64,000 nt of DNA from Cyanobacteriota bacterium (lineage in GTDB: Bacteria; Acidobacteriota; Vicinamibacteria; Vicinamibacterales; UBA2999). A program made the position numbers and the translations under genes. Positions 1-8,151 of the stretch are shown in pieces (positions within the stretch are counted from its first letter, which is position 1; every line of letters begins with the position of its first letter). Under the pieces are notes generated by a model. That model was not told the origin of the DNA and searched no databases. It saw only the letters and a program-made list of their open reading frames with translations. The DNA lies in assembly GCA_019752015.1 (NCBI GenBank), contig JAIEMQ010000025.1, positions 27,471-91,470 on the forward strand, given 5' to 3'.

Positions 1-1050
1 CGACTTGAACGCGGTGCGGTATTCGACCGTACCGGTGAACGCGGTCACCGTCTGTTCGGCAAGCGTCCACCGGCCCGACGAGTCATGGGCGATCTCGGGA
101 CGCAGGGCGACGCGCCAGGGTCCGGACACGCGCCACTGCATCGGCAACTGCGCGGCGATCCACCACGCGCGCGGGCCGGCCTCCGCAACCGCTTCGGTTG
201 CGACGTGACCGTTGAAGGCAAACACGAATCGATCGGTCTTGTGTTCGACAATCGAGTCCGCGATCATCCGCCACTTGCCGAACGCGGTGTCCGCCTGGTG
301 CGGTCCGGCCATCACGGTCTGCTTGAAGGTGACGCGAGGAGAGACGGCGGTGGCCACTTGCGCGCCGACACTGGGCACCGCGTTCGCCTTGGCCAGATGC
401 CAGTAGCCGTTGACGACGAAGCCGGTGAGGGTGGTCCGATCCGTGAGCGGATACGCGGCATTGACGCCGAGCATCAGGTACGGCGTGAAGTCCGCACCCC
501 AGGGCCGCGTGTAGTTGAAGTTGTCGCGCGCGTACAGCGAGTCGTAGCCGATCAGGCTGGAGAAGATCCCTGCCTGCACGGTCAGCCCGTTGCCGGCGCC
601 GGCGAGATACGACACGCTCGCCGGCCCCAGATGGCGCAGCCAGGCCGATCCACCGAGCGGCGGCGCGGTCGCTGAGAAACCAAAAATCTCGTCGTCCTTG
701 CCGGTCTGCAGCGTGACCTCCCCGCCCCACCGCGAGGCCGGCGAGGCCGGCCGCCGGGCGTAGATCGCCGCCATGTTGACGACCGGATCGTTGAGGTGCC
801 GGGTCGTGCCCCGGCTGCGAAACTCGCCGTTGAACGGATCGTTCGGCGCGAACAGGTAACCAAGATCGGCGAAGCCGCCGTAGGTCCACGGCGCGGATTG
901 CGCGTGCGCGCCGCGCGCACAGCACAGCGTCACGATCAACATCAGCGCGACGATGATCCAGCCGGCCGACACCCATCGCCCGGCGGGCGCATCGGCCTGC
1001 CGGCCTCTGCGCTCCGCCGGCGGCACCGGATCCCGATCGTCGATCTCCAT
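1..1050 (-). CDS. Outer-membrane beta-barrel porin-like protein (3' end beyond window)
   Basis: The frame is open from the ATG at 1050 to the left edge, about 350 residues without a stop, so the C-terminus lies outside the window. An N-terminal hydrophobic segment (WIIVALMLIVTLCC) ends in an AHA|Q signal-peptidase site after a short charged leader. The mature part alternates short aromatic strands with Gly/Asn turns (WTYGGFADLGYLF, DNFNYTRPWGADFTPYLMLG), as in the putative beta-barrel porin 2 group. Acidobacterial genomes often carry such a barrel protein next to kdp genes; here it is divergent from the KdpD-like gene at 1153 with about 100 bp between. Function as a pore is inferred from fold only. 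Another open phase covers the same DNA at 83-1090 but reads as low-complexity Arg-rich sequence and is a shadow. Confidence 0.72.
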   Translation of the reverse strand, partial: MEIDDRDPVPPAERRGRQADAPAGRWVSAGWIIVALMLIVTLCCARGAHAQSAPWTYGGFADLGYLFAPNDPFNGEFRSRGTTRHLNDPVVNMAAIYARRPASPASRWGGEVTLQTGKDDEIFGFSATAPPLGGSAWLRHLGPASVSYLAGAGNGLTVQAGIFSSLIGYDSLYARDNFNYTRPWGADFTPYLMLGVNAAYPLTDRTTLTGFVVNGYWHLAKANAVPSVGAQVATAVSPRVTFKQTVMAGPHQADTAFGKWRMIADSIVEHKTDRFVFAFNGHVATEAVAEAGPRAWWIAAQLPMQWRVSGPWRVALRPEIAHDSSGRWTLAEQTVTAFTGTVEYRTAFKS

Positions 1051-1084
1051 GCCTCAACACTAGCGGTGCTGCCGATAAGCGAAT

Positions 1085-1113
1085 CCACAAAGACTCATAA
1101 AGAGTTCGTAAAG
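1085..1113. promoter_or_regulatory. Tandem repeats with about 11-bp period in divergent promoter
   Basis: Between the divergent porin-like and KdpD-like genes lie three related half-sites ending in AAAG: CCACAAAG (1085-1092), TCATAAAG (1095-1102) and TCGTAAAG (1106-1113). The last two are exactly 11 bp apart. Direct repeats at one helical turn are the usual target of OmpR/PhoB/KdpE-type response regulators. Which regulator binds, and which gene it controls, cannot be told from sequence. Confidence 0.35.
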
Positions 1114-1152
1114 CCGCGGCGGCGCGCGCGATCGCGGCGCTAAGATGCGGTC

Positions 1153-2289
1153 ATGGCGGAGCCGGTGCGGCCGAGCGGCGAACAGGTGCTCGCGAAACTG
1201 CAGGGCGAAACCGGCGCCCGGTTACGCCTCTATATCGGCGCGGCGCCCGGGGTCGGCAAGACCTGCGCCATGCTCGAGGATGCGCACCGTCTGAAGCGCG
1301 ACGGCATCGACGTGGTCATCGGCGTGATCGAGACGCACGGTCGCGCCGACACGCAGGCCGCGATTGGCGGCCTGGAGACGGTCCCGGGCCGCCGCGTCGA
1401 CTATCGCGGCGTCACGCTCCAGGAAATGGACCTCGACGCGATCATCGCGCGCCATCCGGTGTTGTGCGTCGTCGACGAGCTCGCGCACACCAACGCGCCT
1501 GGCAGCCGGAACGCCAAGCGCCATCAGGACGTGCGCGATTTGCTTGCCGCCGGCATCGGGGTGATGACCGCGGTGAACATCCAGCACCTTGAAACGCTGA
1601 ATGACGCGGTGACGCGCGTCACCGGCATTCGCGTGCGCGAAACCGTTCCCGACACGTTCCTCGATCGCGCCGATGAGATCGTCAACGTCGACATCACCGT
1701 CGAAGAGCTGCACAGCCGCCTGAAACGGGGCCAGGTGTATACCGCCGACAAAGTCGAACAGGCCCTCGCCAATTTTTTCAAGGAGACGAACATCGCCACC
1801 CTGCGCGAGCTGGCGCTGCGTGCGGTCGCGGATGAAGTCGGCGATCGCGCGGCGTGGCGGCGGCAGCGCGAAGGGCTCGAACCCGCGCTGATTCCCGAGC
1901 GGGTCATGGTCTGCCTCAGCTCGTCGACCCAGGCGGCGCGGGTGCTCCGCGCCGGCGCGCGGGTCGCCGGCCGCCTCGGCGCGCGCTGGTACGCCGTCTA
2001 CGTCGAAACACCACGGGAGGCGCCGGGCCGCATCCGGCAGGCCGATCGCGACGCGCTGCACCGCAACCTGCAGCTCGCCGAATCCCTCGGCGCCACCGTC
2101 GTACGGGTCAAGGCCGATCGGCCCGCCGATGGCCTGATCGCGTTCGCGCAGCGAGAGGGCATCACGCACGTCGTCTTCGGGCAGACCGCGCGGTCGCGTT
2201 GGGAGATTGTCTGGAAGGGTTCGATCCTGAACCGCTTTCTGGAAGAGGTGCAGGATGCGGCGGTGCAGGTGGTGCCGATGAGCGCGTGA
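1153..2289 (+). CDS. Stand-alone KdpD N-terminal sensor plus USP domain (no kinase)
   Basis: The 378-residue product matches only the front of osmosensitive K+ sensor KdpD. The KdpD domain (about 20-230) has Walker A GAAPGVGKT at 29-37 and a Walker B-like VVDELAHTNAPGS. A universal-stress-protein domain follows (about 245-378). The transmembrane region, GAF and histidine kinase of full KdpD (about 900 residues) are absent and no kinase gene follows, so this is a truncated form, as known in some other phyla. The USP part carries SSS, then 20 residues, then WYAVY, close to the SXS-X20-FTAXY motif linked to c-di-AMP binding in Staphylococcus KdpD. Its stop directly abuts the stop of the convergent PiT gene. 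A role in potassium or turgor sensing is family-based inference; kdpFABC is not in the window. Confidence 0.85.
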   Translation: MAEPVRPSGEQVLAKLQGETGARLRLYIGAAPGVGKTCAMLEDAHRLKRDGIDVVIGVIETHGRADTQAAIGGLETVPGRRVDYRGVTLQEMDLDAIIARHPVLCVVDELAHTNAPGSRNAKRHQDVRDLLAAGIGVMTAVNIQHLETLNDAVTRVTGIRVRETVPDTFLDRADEIVNVDITVEELHSRLKRGQVYTADKVEQALANFFKETNIATLRELALRAVADEVGDRAAWRRQREGLEPALIPERVMVCLSSSTQAARVLRAGARVAGRLGARWYAVYVETPREAPGRIRQADRDALHRNLQLAESLGATVVRVKADRPADGLIAFAQREGITHVVFGQTARSRWEIVWKGSILNRFLEEVQDAAVQVVPMSA

Positions 2290-3285
2290 CTACGGAAGGC
2301 CCGCGAACCAGAAGATGTAGAACATGCCGGCCGCGATCACCGCCGATGCGGGAATCGTCAGCACCCACGCCCAGACGATCTGACCGGCGACGCCCCAGCG
2401 CACCGCGGACAGGCGGCGCGTCGTTCCGACGCCGATGATCGCGCCGGTGATTGTGTGCGTGGTGCTGACCGGCACGCCGAGCGACGTGGCGGTGAACAGT
2501 GACACCGCGCCGGCCGTCTCGGCGGCGAATCCACCCACCGGCTGCAGGCGTGTGATCTTCGATCCCATCGTGTGGATGATGCGCCATCCGCCGGACAGCG
2601 TGCCGAGTGAGATCGCGCTGTACGCGGCCATCTCGACCCAGAACGGAATCGTGAATTCGTGGATGTAGCCCGCCGCAAACAACGCGCCGGCAATGATCCC
2701 CATGGTCTTCTGCGCGTCGTTGGCGCCGTGACCAAGGCTGTAGAGCGCCGCCGACACCAGCTGCAGCTTGCGGAAGTAGCGATCGACGCGCGACGGCGCG
2801 AACGGCCGCATCACCCACATGATCAGGACCATGAACACAAAGCCGAGCGCGAAGCCGATCAGCGGCGCCAGCACGATGAAGATCAGCGTCTTGGTCCAGC
2901 CGCCCGGAATCAGCGAAGCCACCCCCGCCTTGGCGATCGCCGCGCCGGCATACGCGCCAATCAGCGCATGCGATGAGCTGGTCGGCAGGCCGTAATACCA
3001 GGTGATCAGATCCCAGACGATCGCGCCGATCAGGCCGGCGAGAATCACCGACGAGGTCACGACCTTGATGTCGATCATCCCCGAGCCGACGGTCCTGGCC
3101 ACCGCGGTGCCGAAAATGAACGCCGCCGCGAAATTGAAGAAGGCCGCCCACAGCACCGCCTGCCCCGGCGACAACACGCGCGTGGACACCACGGTGGCAA
3201 TGGAATTGGCAGCGTCGTGGAAGCCGTTGATGTAATCGAAGACCAGCGCGACCACGACGACGAGGATGACGAGAGCGAGGTCCAC
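2290..3285 (-). CDS. pit: PiT-family low-affinity inorganic phosphate transporter
   Basis: The 331-residue inner-membrane protein has the PiT signature in both halves: DYINGFHDAANSIATVVSTRVL near the N-terminus and SLGHGANDAQKTMGIIAGAL in the middle. About ten hydrophobic spans are visible. PiT proteins carry metal-phosphate complexes into the cell, driven by H+ or Na+ symport. It lies 6 bp downstream of a DUF47 gene on the same strand, the standard pit accessory-transporter pairing, so the two are almost surely one operon. It gives the cell a constitutive phosphate route beside the high-affinity Pst system at 28.2-31.8 kb. Confidence 0.93.
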   Translation of the reverse strand: MDLALVILVVVVALVFDYINGFHDAANSIATVVSTRVLSPGQAVLWAAFFNFAAAFIFGTAVARTVGSGMIDIKVVTSSVILAGLIGAIVWDLITWYYGLPTSSSHALIGAYAGAAIAKAGVASLIPGGWTKTLIFIVLAPLIGFALGFVFMVLIMWVMRPFAPSRVDRYFRKLQLVSAALYSLGHGANDAQKTMGIIAGALFAAGYIHEFTIPFWVEMAAYSAISLGTLSGGWRIIHTMGSKITRLQPVGGFAAETAGAVSLFTATSLGVPVSTTHTITGAIIGVGTTRRLSAVRWGVAGQIVWAWVLTIPASAVIAAGMFYIFWFAGLP

Positions 3286-3291
3286 CCGACG

Positions 3292-3909
3292 CTATCCGTG
3301 CTTGACGACAACGCTCTCGAGCACGTTGGCGCAGTCCTCACAGCGGTCGGTGGCTTCTTCGAGCAGATCGAGGACCTCTTTCCACTTGATCACGGTGATG
3401 GCGTCCTTCTCTTCCTCGAACAACCGGCGCAGTGATTCGTCGTGGATGTCGTCGGCGGCGTTTTCGAGCCGATTCACTTCGACCGCGAGCTGATGGACGT
3501 CCGTCTTCCGCTCGAGCGCTTCGACGGCGACCTTGACCTGCATCGCCGACTGCCAGGTCAGCGAGGCCAGCTCACGCGCGCCGTAACGCAACTGCGTCAT
3601 CCGGTAGCGCCGCGTCACGGCGGCGGCGGCATCGATCGCATCCATCACGTCGTCAAGTGACTTGGCCAGCGCGTGAATGTCCTCGCGATCGATCGGCGTC
3701 ACGAACGTCTGGTTGAGGCGCTGGATGATGTTGTGGGTCAGCGCGTCGCACTCCGATTCAATTTGCTTGATCTGCAGGGCGGTGTCCCACGCCGGCGGGT
3801 CGGACGCCAGCATGCGTTCGAGCAAGGTCGCGCCCGACACGATGCGATCGGCGAGCACGATGAAGTCGGCGAAGAACTTTTCTTCTTTGGGAATCAGGCG
3901 GAAACGCAC
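3292..3909 (-). CDS. DUF47 / PhoU-like Pit accessory protein
   Basis: The 205-residue all-helical product is a DUF47 family (TIGR00153-like) protein, distantly related to PhoU. It begins MRFRLIPKEEKFFADFIVLADRI and carries the typical LKSLDDVMDAIDAAAAVTRRYRM-like helix with many acidic residues (E..DALTHNIIQRLNQTFVTPIDREDIHAL). Partners of PiT transporters in many bacteria; thought to modulate phosphate uptake. First gene of a two-gene unit with the PiT transporter. The start ATG at 3909 is preceded within 20 bp by a TGTGAC-N5-TGTGAC direct repeat on the same strand. Confidence 0.88.
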   Translation of the reverse strand: MRFRLIPKEEKFFADFIVLADRIVSGATLLERMLASDPPAWDTALQIKQIESECDALTHNIIQRLNQTFVTPIDREDIHALAKSLDDVMDAIDAAAAVTRRYRMTQLRYGARELASLTWQSAMQVKVAVEALERKTDVHQLAVEVNRLENAADDIHDESLRRLFEEEKDAITVIKWKEVLDLLEEATDRCEDCANVLESVVVKHG

Positions 3910-4060
3910 GGGGCAGAGTATGTCACACCGACGTCACATTGTCGTTACAACAACGTCGCCTGCCAGCCACCCGGCCGGAGGCCGGGCACGAAACGCTGTT
4001 TTCATGAAATTAACGATCACGTCATAAGGCCGAGGGCCGCGCCTGGGTACGTTTGCCTCC
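3910..4060. promoter_or_regulatory. Divergent intergenic region with repeats and hairpin
   Basis: This 151-bp region separates the phosphate-uptake pair from the TonB-dependent receptor. On the plus strand TGTCACA (3921-3927) and CGTCACA (3932-3938) are 11 bp apart, roughly like a PhoB direct repeat, but they lie only 12 bp from the DUF47 start codon. A strong GC hairpin, CCCGGCC-GGA-GGCCGGG, spans 3970-3986. No convincing -35/-10 pair was found by eye. Confidence 0.3.
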
Positions 4061-7000
4061 ATGCACGCTATCCGAATCCTTCTTGTCCTCTCCGCGGTCA
4101 CGGCCATGCCGCTGTCCGCACTGGCGCAGCAAACCGAATCCCGTATCACCGGCAAGGTCGTGGACCAGAGCCAGGGCACGCTGCCGGGCGTCACCGTCAC
4201 CGTCACCTCGAAGGCCACCGGCGCCGCGCGCACGGCGGTCACCGATGGTGAGGGCAACTATGCCGTCACCAACCTCGGCCCCGGCACTTACACGGTGCTG
4301 GTTGAACTCGCTGGTTTCGCGCCGAAGACGCGCGACGTGGTCCTCGGTGTCGGCCAGATGGAGCGCGTCGAAGTCGAGCTCGGTGTGGCGCAGTTGACAG
4401 AACAAGTCGTCGTCAACGCCGACGCACCGGTCCTCGACCTCTCGTCGGCAAGAATCGGCGTGAACGTTTCGCCGGAGGAAGTCGAAAACCTCCCCGTCAA
4501 CGGCCGGAACTTCGCCAACCTGATGACGCTGGCGACCGGCGCGACCAGCGATGGCAACGGCGGATGGGCGTCAGTTCGTTTCAACGGCAAGTCGAATCAG
4601 CAGAACTACCTGAATTACGACGGCGTCGACGGCACCTACGTGTGGGATGCGAGCCCCGGCTATCTGAACTCGACCGGCTCGCAGTTCCGCCTGCAGACGT
4701 CGATGGAATCGGTCGCCGAGTTCCGCGTCAACTCGGGTCTCGCACCCGCCGAGAGCGGCCTGGGCGCCGGCGGCAACATCACGGTCGTCAGCAAGAGCGG
4801 CAGCAACAACTATCGCGGTTCGCTGTTCGACTACCTCCGTAACGACGCCCTCGACGCGGCCTCGAAATACATCGGCGCCGACGGCCGCCAGGAAGCGAAG
4901 CAGCCGCTCGATCTCAACCAGTTCGGCGGCTCGATCGGCGGTCCGCTCAAGTCGAACAAGTCGTTCTTCTTTTTCAGCTTCGAGGGCCTGCGCCAGACCA
5001 CCGGCCTCACCTTCACCGAAGCGGTGCCCAGCGACGAGGCCATTCGCCGCGTCCTCGCCGGCGAACCGGTTGGCAGCGGCGCCGGTCAGAGTGCCGATCG
5101 CACGCGCCTGGTCGCTCCTCTCCTCGCAGGCTTTCCGCGCGCGACGGCGGCAACGGCCAATCCGCTCGTCGGTCTCGCCACGCTGAGCAGCGCGGCGACC
5201 CAGGCCGAGAACACGCTGTCGTTCCGCGTCGATCATCGCTTCAACGATCGGCAGTCGTTCTACCTTCGCTATTTGTTCAGCGACGGCGAGATCGACACCC
5301 CGGATCGCACCGTGACGGCGCGCCGGGTCCGCGCCAAACAGCGGCCGAAGAACTTCGTGTTCAATCACCAGTCGGTCGCGGGCAGCAACCTCGTCAACGA
5401 GCTCAAGGTCGGCTACAACGCGCCGCAGACCAGCGCCGCGGCGTTCAGCAACCAGGCCGGCTACGACCCGATCGGCGTCTCGCTGTCAGGGACGTTCACC
5501 TCGTCCTCGATCGACGCGCGCGGCACGACCGGCATCGCGCGCAGCGGCCTGTTGATTCGCGCCTCATCCGCGTCGACGACAACGGGCTCGCTCTTCGACC
5601 CGGTGTCGCTGTCGATCAACAACGCCACGACCTGGACGCGCGGCAGCCACACCCTCAAGGGCGGTTTCGAGTACCGGAAGATCCAGTCGGACTTCCAGTT
5701 CCTCGGCAGCACTGAAATCACCTACAACAGCATCAACGACTTCATCGATAACCGCCCGGCGGCAGTGGCCGTCGCCGTGGACTCGCCGATCTTCAAGCCG
5801 CAGCAGTTCTACGCGATCGGGTTCGTGCAGGACTCGTGGATGGCGGCCGATCGGCTGACGCTCGACCTGGGCCTGCGCTACGACTATTACTCGGTCGTCA
5901 AGGAAGCCGACGGCCGCGCCCGGCCCTTCTTCGTCGAGGACAACGCGTTCGCCCCGGACGGAGCTCCTTTCTACGACGCGGACAAGAACAACGTCTCGCC
6001 GCGCGTCTCGGCTGCGTATGAGATCAACGACAAGACGGCGCTGCGCGCCGGCTTCGGTTTCTTCTACGGACCCGGCCAGTTCGAAGATCGCATCCAGCCG
6101 ATCGAAAACTACATCGAGCGCCGCCGCGTCCAGCAGGCCGACGTCGCCAGCAACGGGTTGCAGTATCCGGTGTCCTCGTCGCAGCTTGCGAACCTGTTGT
6201 CGATTCGCGGCTACACGCGTCGCTACCCGAACGAATACAACGTGCAGTACGGGGTCAGCCTGTCGCGCGCATTGCCCGGCGCGGTCAACTTCACCGTCGG
6301 CTACACCGGCAGCCAGGGCAAGGACATGTTCCTGCGCGGCGTCGGCAACACCCTCAACGTCAGCACGCGCGCGCGTCCGGTGCCGGGCTACGGCCAGATC
6401 GATTACAAGACCGCCGGCTGCGTCGATGGCTTGACCATTGCCGGTTCCCCGGTCTCGGGATGCGGCTACGCGACGTATGACGCGCTGCAGGTGAGCGCGA
6501 CGCGCCGGTTCCAATCGGGCTTCACCGGCGGGTTCCAGTACCAGTTGTCGCGCAACCGCGGCACGACGCAGGGTTCGAACGAAGCGGGGACCGCGCAGAA
6601 CACGTTCGACTACCAGAGCGAGTACGGCATCAACCCGCAGGACATCCCCCACACGGTCAACGGCTCGCTGGTCTACCTGATTCCGGGCAGCGGCTGGCTG
6701 ACCGGCGGCTGGCGCGTCGGCGGCATCGTCAACGCCCGCAGCGGCGTGCCCATCAACGTCGTGATGTCGCGACCCGACAATGTCACCGTCAACGGCGTGA
6801 CCGTCACGAACATCCCCGGCGGCAACAGCCGCGGCACGCAGCGTCCGGATCTGGTTTCCGGCGTGGATCCGTACCTCAAGAACGGCGTGCGCTGGCTCAA
6901 CCCGGCCGCGTTTGCGACGCCGCAGCCGGGCACGTTCGGAAACTTGCCGCGCAACTTCCTGCGCGGACCCGCGTTCTGGCAGGCGGACCTGATGCTCAGC

Positions 7001-7234
7001 AAGGACTTCAGGTTCAGGTCGAATCAGGGACTGCAGCTGCGCGTGGAGATGTTCAACATCGCGAATCGCCTGAATTATGAGAATCCCGCGGCGACGCTGC
7101 CCAATGGCACGCCCGGGGCGCCGATCACCGATGCCCAGGCCGGCACTTTCGGCTACATGCTCGGGCCGCTCAACCGGACGGTCGGGCTCGGCACGGCGCG
7201 CCAGACGCAGATTTCGCTCCGATACATTTTTTGA
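4061..7234 (+). CDS. TonB-dependent receptor, Oar-like with carboxypeptidase regulatory domain
   Basis: The 1057-residue outer-membrane protein starts with a signal peptide ending SALA|QQTES. A CarboxypepD_reg-like beta-sandwich follows (about 25-110; GKVVDQSQGTLPGVTVTVTS...GNYAVTNLGPGTYTV), then a plug domain (about 125-235; NLPVNGRNFANLMTL) and a large barrel ending in the aromatic C-terminus SLRYIF expected for BAM insertion. This three-part architecture is the dominant receptor type in Acidobacteria. The substrate cannot be deduced. The superoxide dismutase gene starts 27 bp downstream on the same strand. No TonB/ExbBD genes are in the window. Confidence 0.92.
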   Translation: MHAIRILLVLSAVTAMPLSALAQQTESRITGKVVDQSQGTLPGVTVTVTSKATGAARTAVTDGEGNYAVTNLGPGTYTVLVELAGFAPKTRDVVLGVGQMERVEVELGVAQLTEQVVVNADAPVLDLSSARIGVNVSPEEVENLPVNGRNFANLMTLATGATSDGNGGWASVRFNGKSNQQNYLNYDGVDGTYVWDASPGYLNSTGSQFRLQTSMESVAEFRVNSGLAPAESGLGAGGNITVVSKSGSNNYRGSLFDYLRNDALDAASKYIGADGRQEAKQPLDLNQFGGSIGGPLKSNKSFFFFSFEGLRQTTGLTFTEAVPSDEAIRRVLAGEPVGSGAGQSADRTRLVAPLLAGFPRATAATANPLVGLATLSSAATQAENTLSFRVDHRFNDRQSFYLRYLFSDGEIDTPDRTVTARRVRAKQRPKNFVFNHQSVAGSNLVNELKVGYNAPQTSAAAFSNQAGYDPIGVSLSGTFTSSSIDARGTTGIARSGLLIRASSASTTTGSLFDPVSLSINNATTWTRGSHTLKGGFEYRKIQSDFQFLGSTEITYNSINDFIDNRPAAVAVAVDSPIFKPQQFYAIGFVQDSWMAADRLTLDLGLRYDYYSVVKEADGRARPFFVEDNAFAPDGAPFYDADKNNVSPRVSAAYEINDKTALRAGFGFFYGPGQFEDRIQPIENYIERRRVQQADVASNGLQYPVSSSQLANLLSIRGYTRRYPNEYNVQYGVSLSRALPGAVNFTVGYTGSQGKDMFLRGVGNTLNVSTRARPVPGYGQIDYKTAGCVDGLTIAGSPVSGCGYATYDALQVSATRRFQSGFTGGFQYQLSRNRGTTQGSNEAGTAQNTFDYQSEYGINPQDIPHTVNGSLVYLIPGSGWLTGGWRVGGIVNARSGVPINVVMSRPDNVTVNGVTVTNIPGGNSRGTQRPDLVSGVDPYLKNGVRWLNPAAFATPQPGTFGNLPRNFLRGPAFWQADLMLSKDFRFRSNQGLQLRVEMFNIANRLNYENPAATLPNGTPGAPITDAQAGTFGYMLGPLNRTVGLGTARQTQISLRYIF

Positions 7235-7260
7235 GGGATGATTAGGGCCAGAGGAGATCT

Positions 7261-7773
7261 ATGACCCGCATCATTTCCGTTCTCGCACTCGCAGGTTTGG
7301 CCGGCACCGTCAGCCTGTCGGCACAGATGAAGCACGTCGACCTCAAGGACGCCAAGGGCAATTCCGTCGGCATGGCGATGGTCTCGCCGGTCAAGGGCGG
7401 CGGCGTCTCGATCGATCTCGACGTCAAGGGCCTGCCGCCGGGCGAGCATGCGCTGCACTTCCACGCGGTCCCCAAGTGCGAAGGGCCCGACTTCACGAGC
7501 GCGGGCGGCCACTTCAACCCCGCGAACAAGAAGCACGGCATGCAGAACCCTGAGGGTGCGCACGCCGGCGACATGATGAACTTCACGGTCGACGCCAAGG
7601 GCAACGCCAAGACGACGATCACCAACAAGAACGTGACGATGGGCGCCGAGCCGAATTCGCTCTACACCAACGGCGGCACGGCGCTGATGATTCACGCGGC
7701 GGCCGACGACATGAAGACCGATCCGTCGGGCAACGCCGGCGGGCGCATCGCCTGCGGCGGCATCACGAAGTAG
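7261..7773 (+). CDS. sodC: Secreted Cu/Zn superoxide dismutase family protein
   Basis: The 170-residue protein has a signal peptide ending SLSA|QMKHV and one Cu/Zn SOD domain. Copper and zinc ligands are recognisable: HALHFH, GGHFNP with the bridging His, HGMQNPEGAHAGD with the Zn Asp, and MIHAAADD with the last Cu His. The conserved disulfide pair is in PKCEG and RIACGG, with the active-site Arg just before the second Cys. It should convert superoxide to peroxide and oxygen in the periplasm. A good ribosome-binding site (AGAGGAGA, 7250-7257) precedes the ATG. It follows the receptor gene by 27 bp and could be read from it; a stem-loop follows at 7792-7823. Confidence 0.93.
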   Translation: MTRIISVLALAGLAGTVSLSAQMKHVDLKDAKGNSVGMAMVSPVKGGGVSIDLDVKGLPPGEHALHFHAVPKCEGPDFTSAGGHFNPANKKHGMQNPEGAHAGDMMNFTVDAKGNAKTTITNKNVTMGAEPNSLYTNGGTALMIHAAADDMKTDPSGNAGGRIACGGITK

Positions 7774-7791
7774 CAAGCTCGAGCGTTCGAG

Positions 7792-7823
7792 GTGATGGGC
7801 GTGTCGACACGACCGCCCATCAC
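7792..7823 (+). terminator. Stem-loop after sodC
   Basis: GTGATGGGCG (7792-7801) pairs with CGCCCATCAC (7814-7823) around a 12-base loop that itself contains the palindrome TGTCGACA. No uridine run follows, so this is a weak terminator candidate or an mRNA 3'-end stabiliser. Confidence 0.45.
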
Positions 7824-7931
7824 GCATCAGTAGGCGCCATGAACTTTTTGCTCATCCGTACTGTCTTCTCACGGATTCGCTAACAAAAGCGGCGGCAGCT
7901 TTCTTGCCTTCATTGGGGCGAGGTGCTGCGC

Positions 7932-8144
7932 ATGAACACGACTGACTGGCATTTGCCGCTCCGGTGCCCTCACTGCGACGCAGAGGGCGGGCACCCTTTC
8001 AGCGTGCAGTCGAACTCGTCGAACGAGGTCATCGTCACCGTCCGCTGTGACCAGTGCAAGCGCGAATGGAAACTCGAACGCGAAACGCCGATGCTGGCTC
8101 CGCGGCGCGATCAAGGAGTCGTGCCGGACGACCCGGCCGAGTGA
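7932..8144 (+). CDS. Small zinc-ribbon-like hypothetical protein
   Basis: The 70-residue protein has two Cys pairs, CPHC (12-15) and CDQC (39-42), 23 residues apart, typical of a zinc ribbon knuckle pair. The strands between and after them are short and charged. The start is the ATG at 7932 because a GGGGCGAGG Shine-Dalgarno lies 8 bp upstream; a GTG at 7923 would fall inside that site. No signal peptide or helix-turn-helix is seen. It stands alone, convergent with the MFS gene (7-bp gap). Function unknown; nucleic-acid or protein binding is the usual role of such knuckles. Confidence 0.6.
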   Translation: MNTTDWHLPLRCPHCDAEGGHPFSVQSNSSNEVIVTVRCDQCKREWKLERETPMLAPRRDQGVVPDDPAE

Positions 8145-8151
8145 TCAGCGC

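Noticed and set aside
83..1090. Long minus-strand open frame in a second phase over the porin-like gene
   Set aside because: Its product is Arg-rich low-complexity sequence; the other phase has a signal peptide and beta-barrel pattern and runs to the window edge.
1153..2289. Full-length KdpD sensor kinase
   Set aside because: The frame stops after the USP domain and the convergent PiT gene starts at once; no histidine-kinase motifs are present.
3921..3938. Pho box before the DUF47-PiT pair
   Set aside because: The 11-bp period is right but the half-sites differ from the pstS repeat and end only about 12 bp from the start codon; kept as a weak note only.
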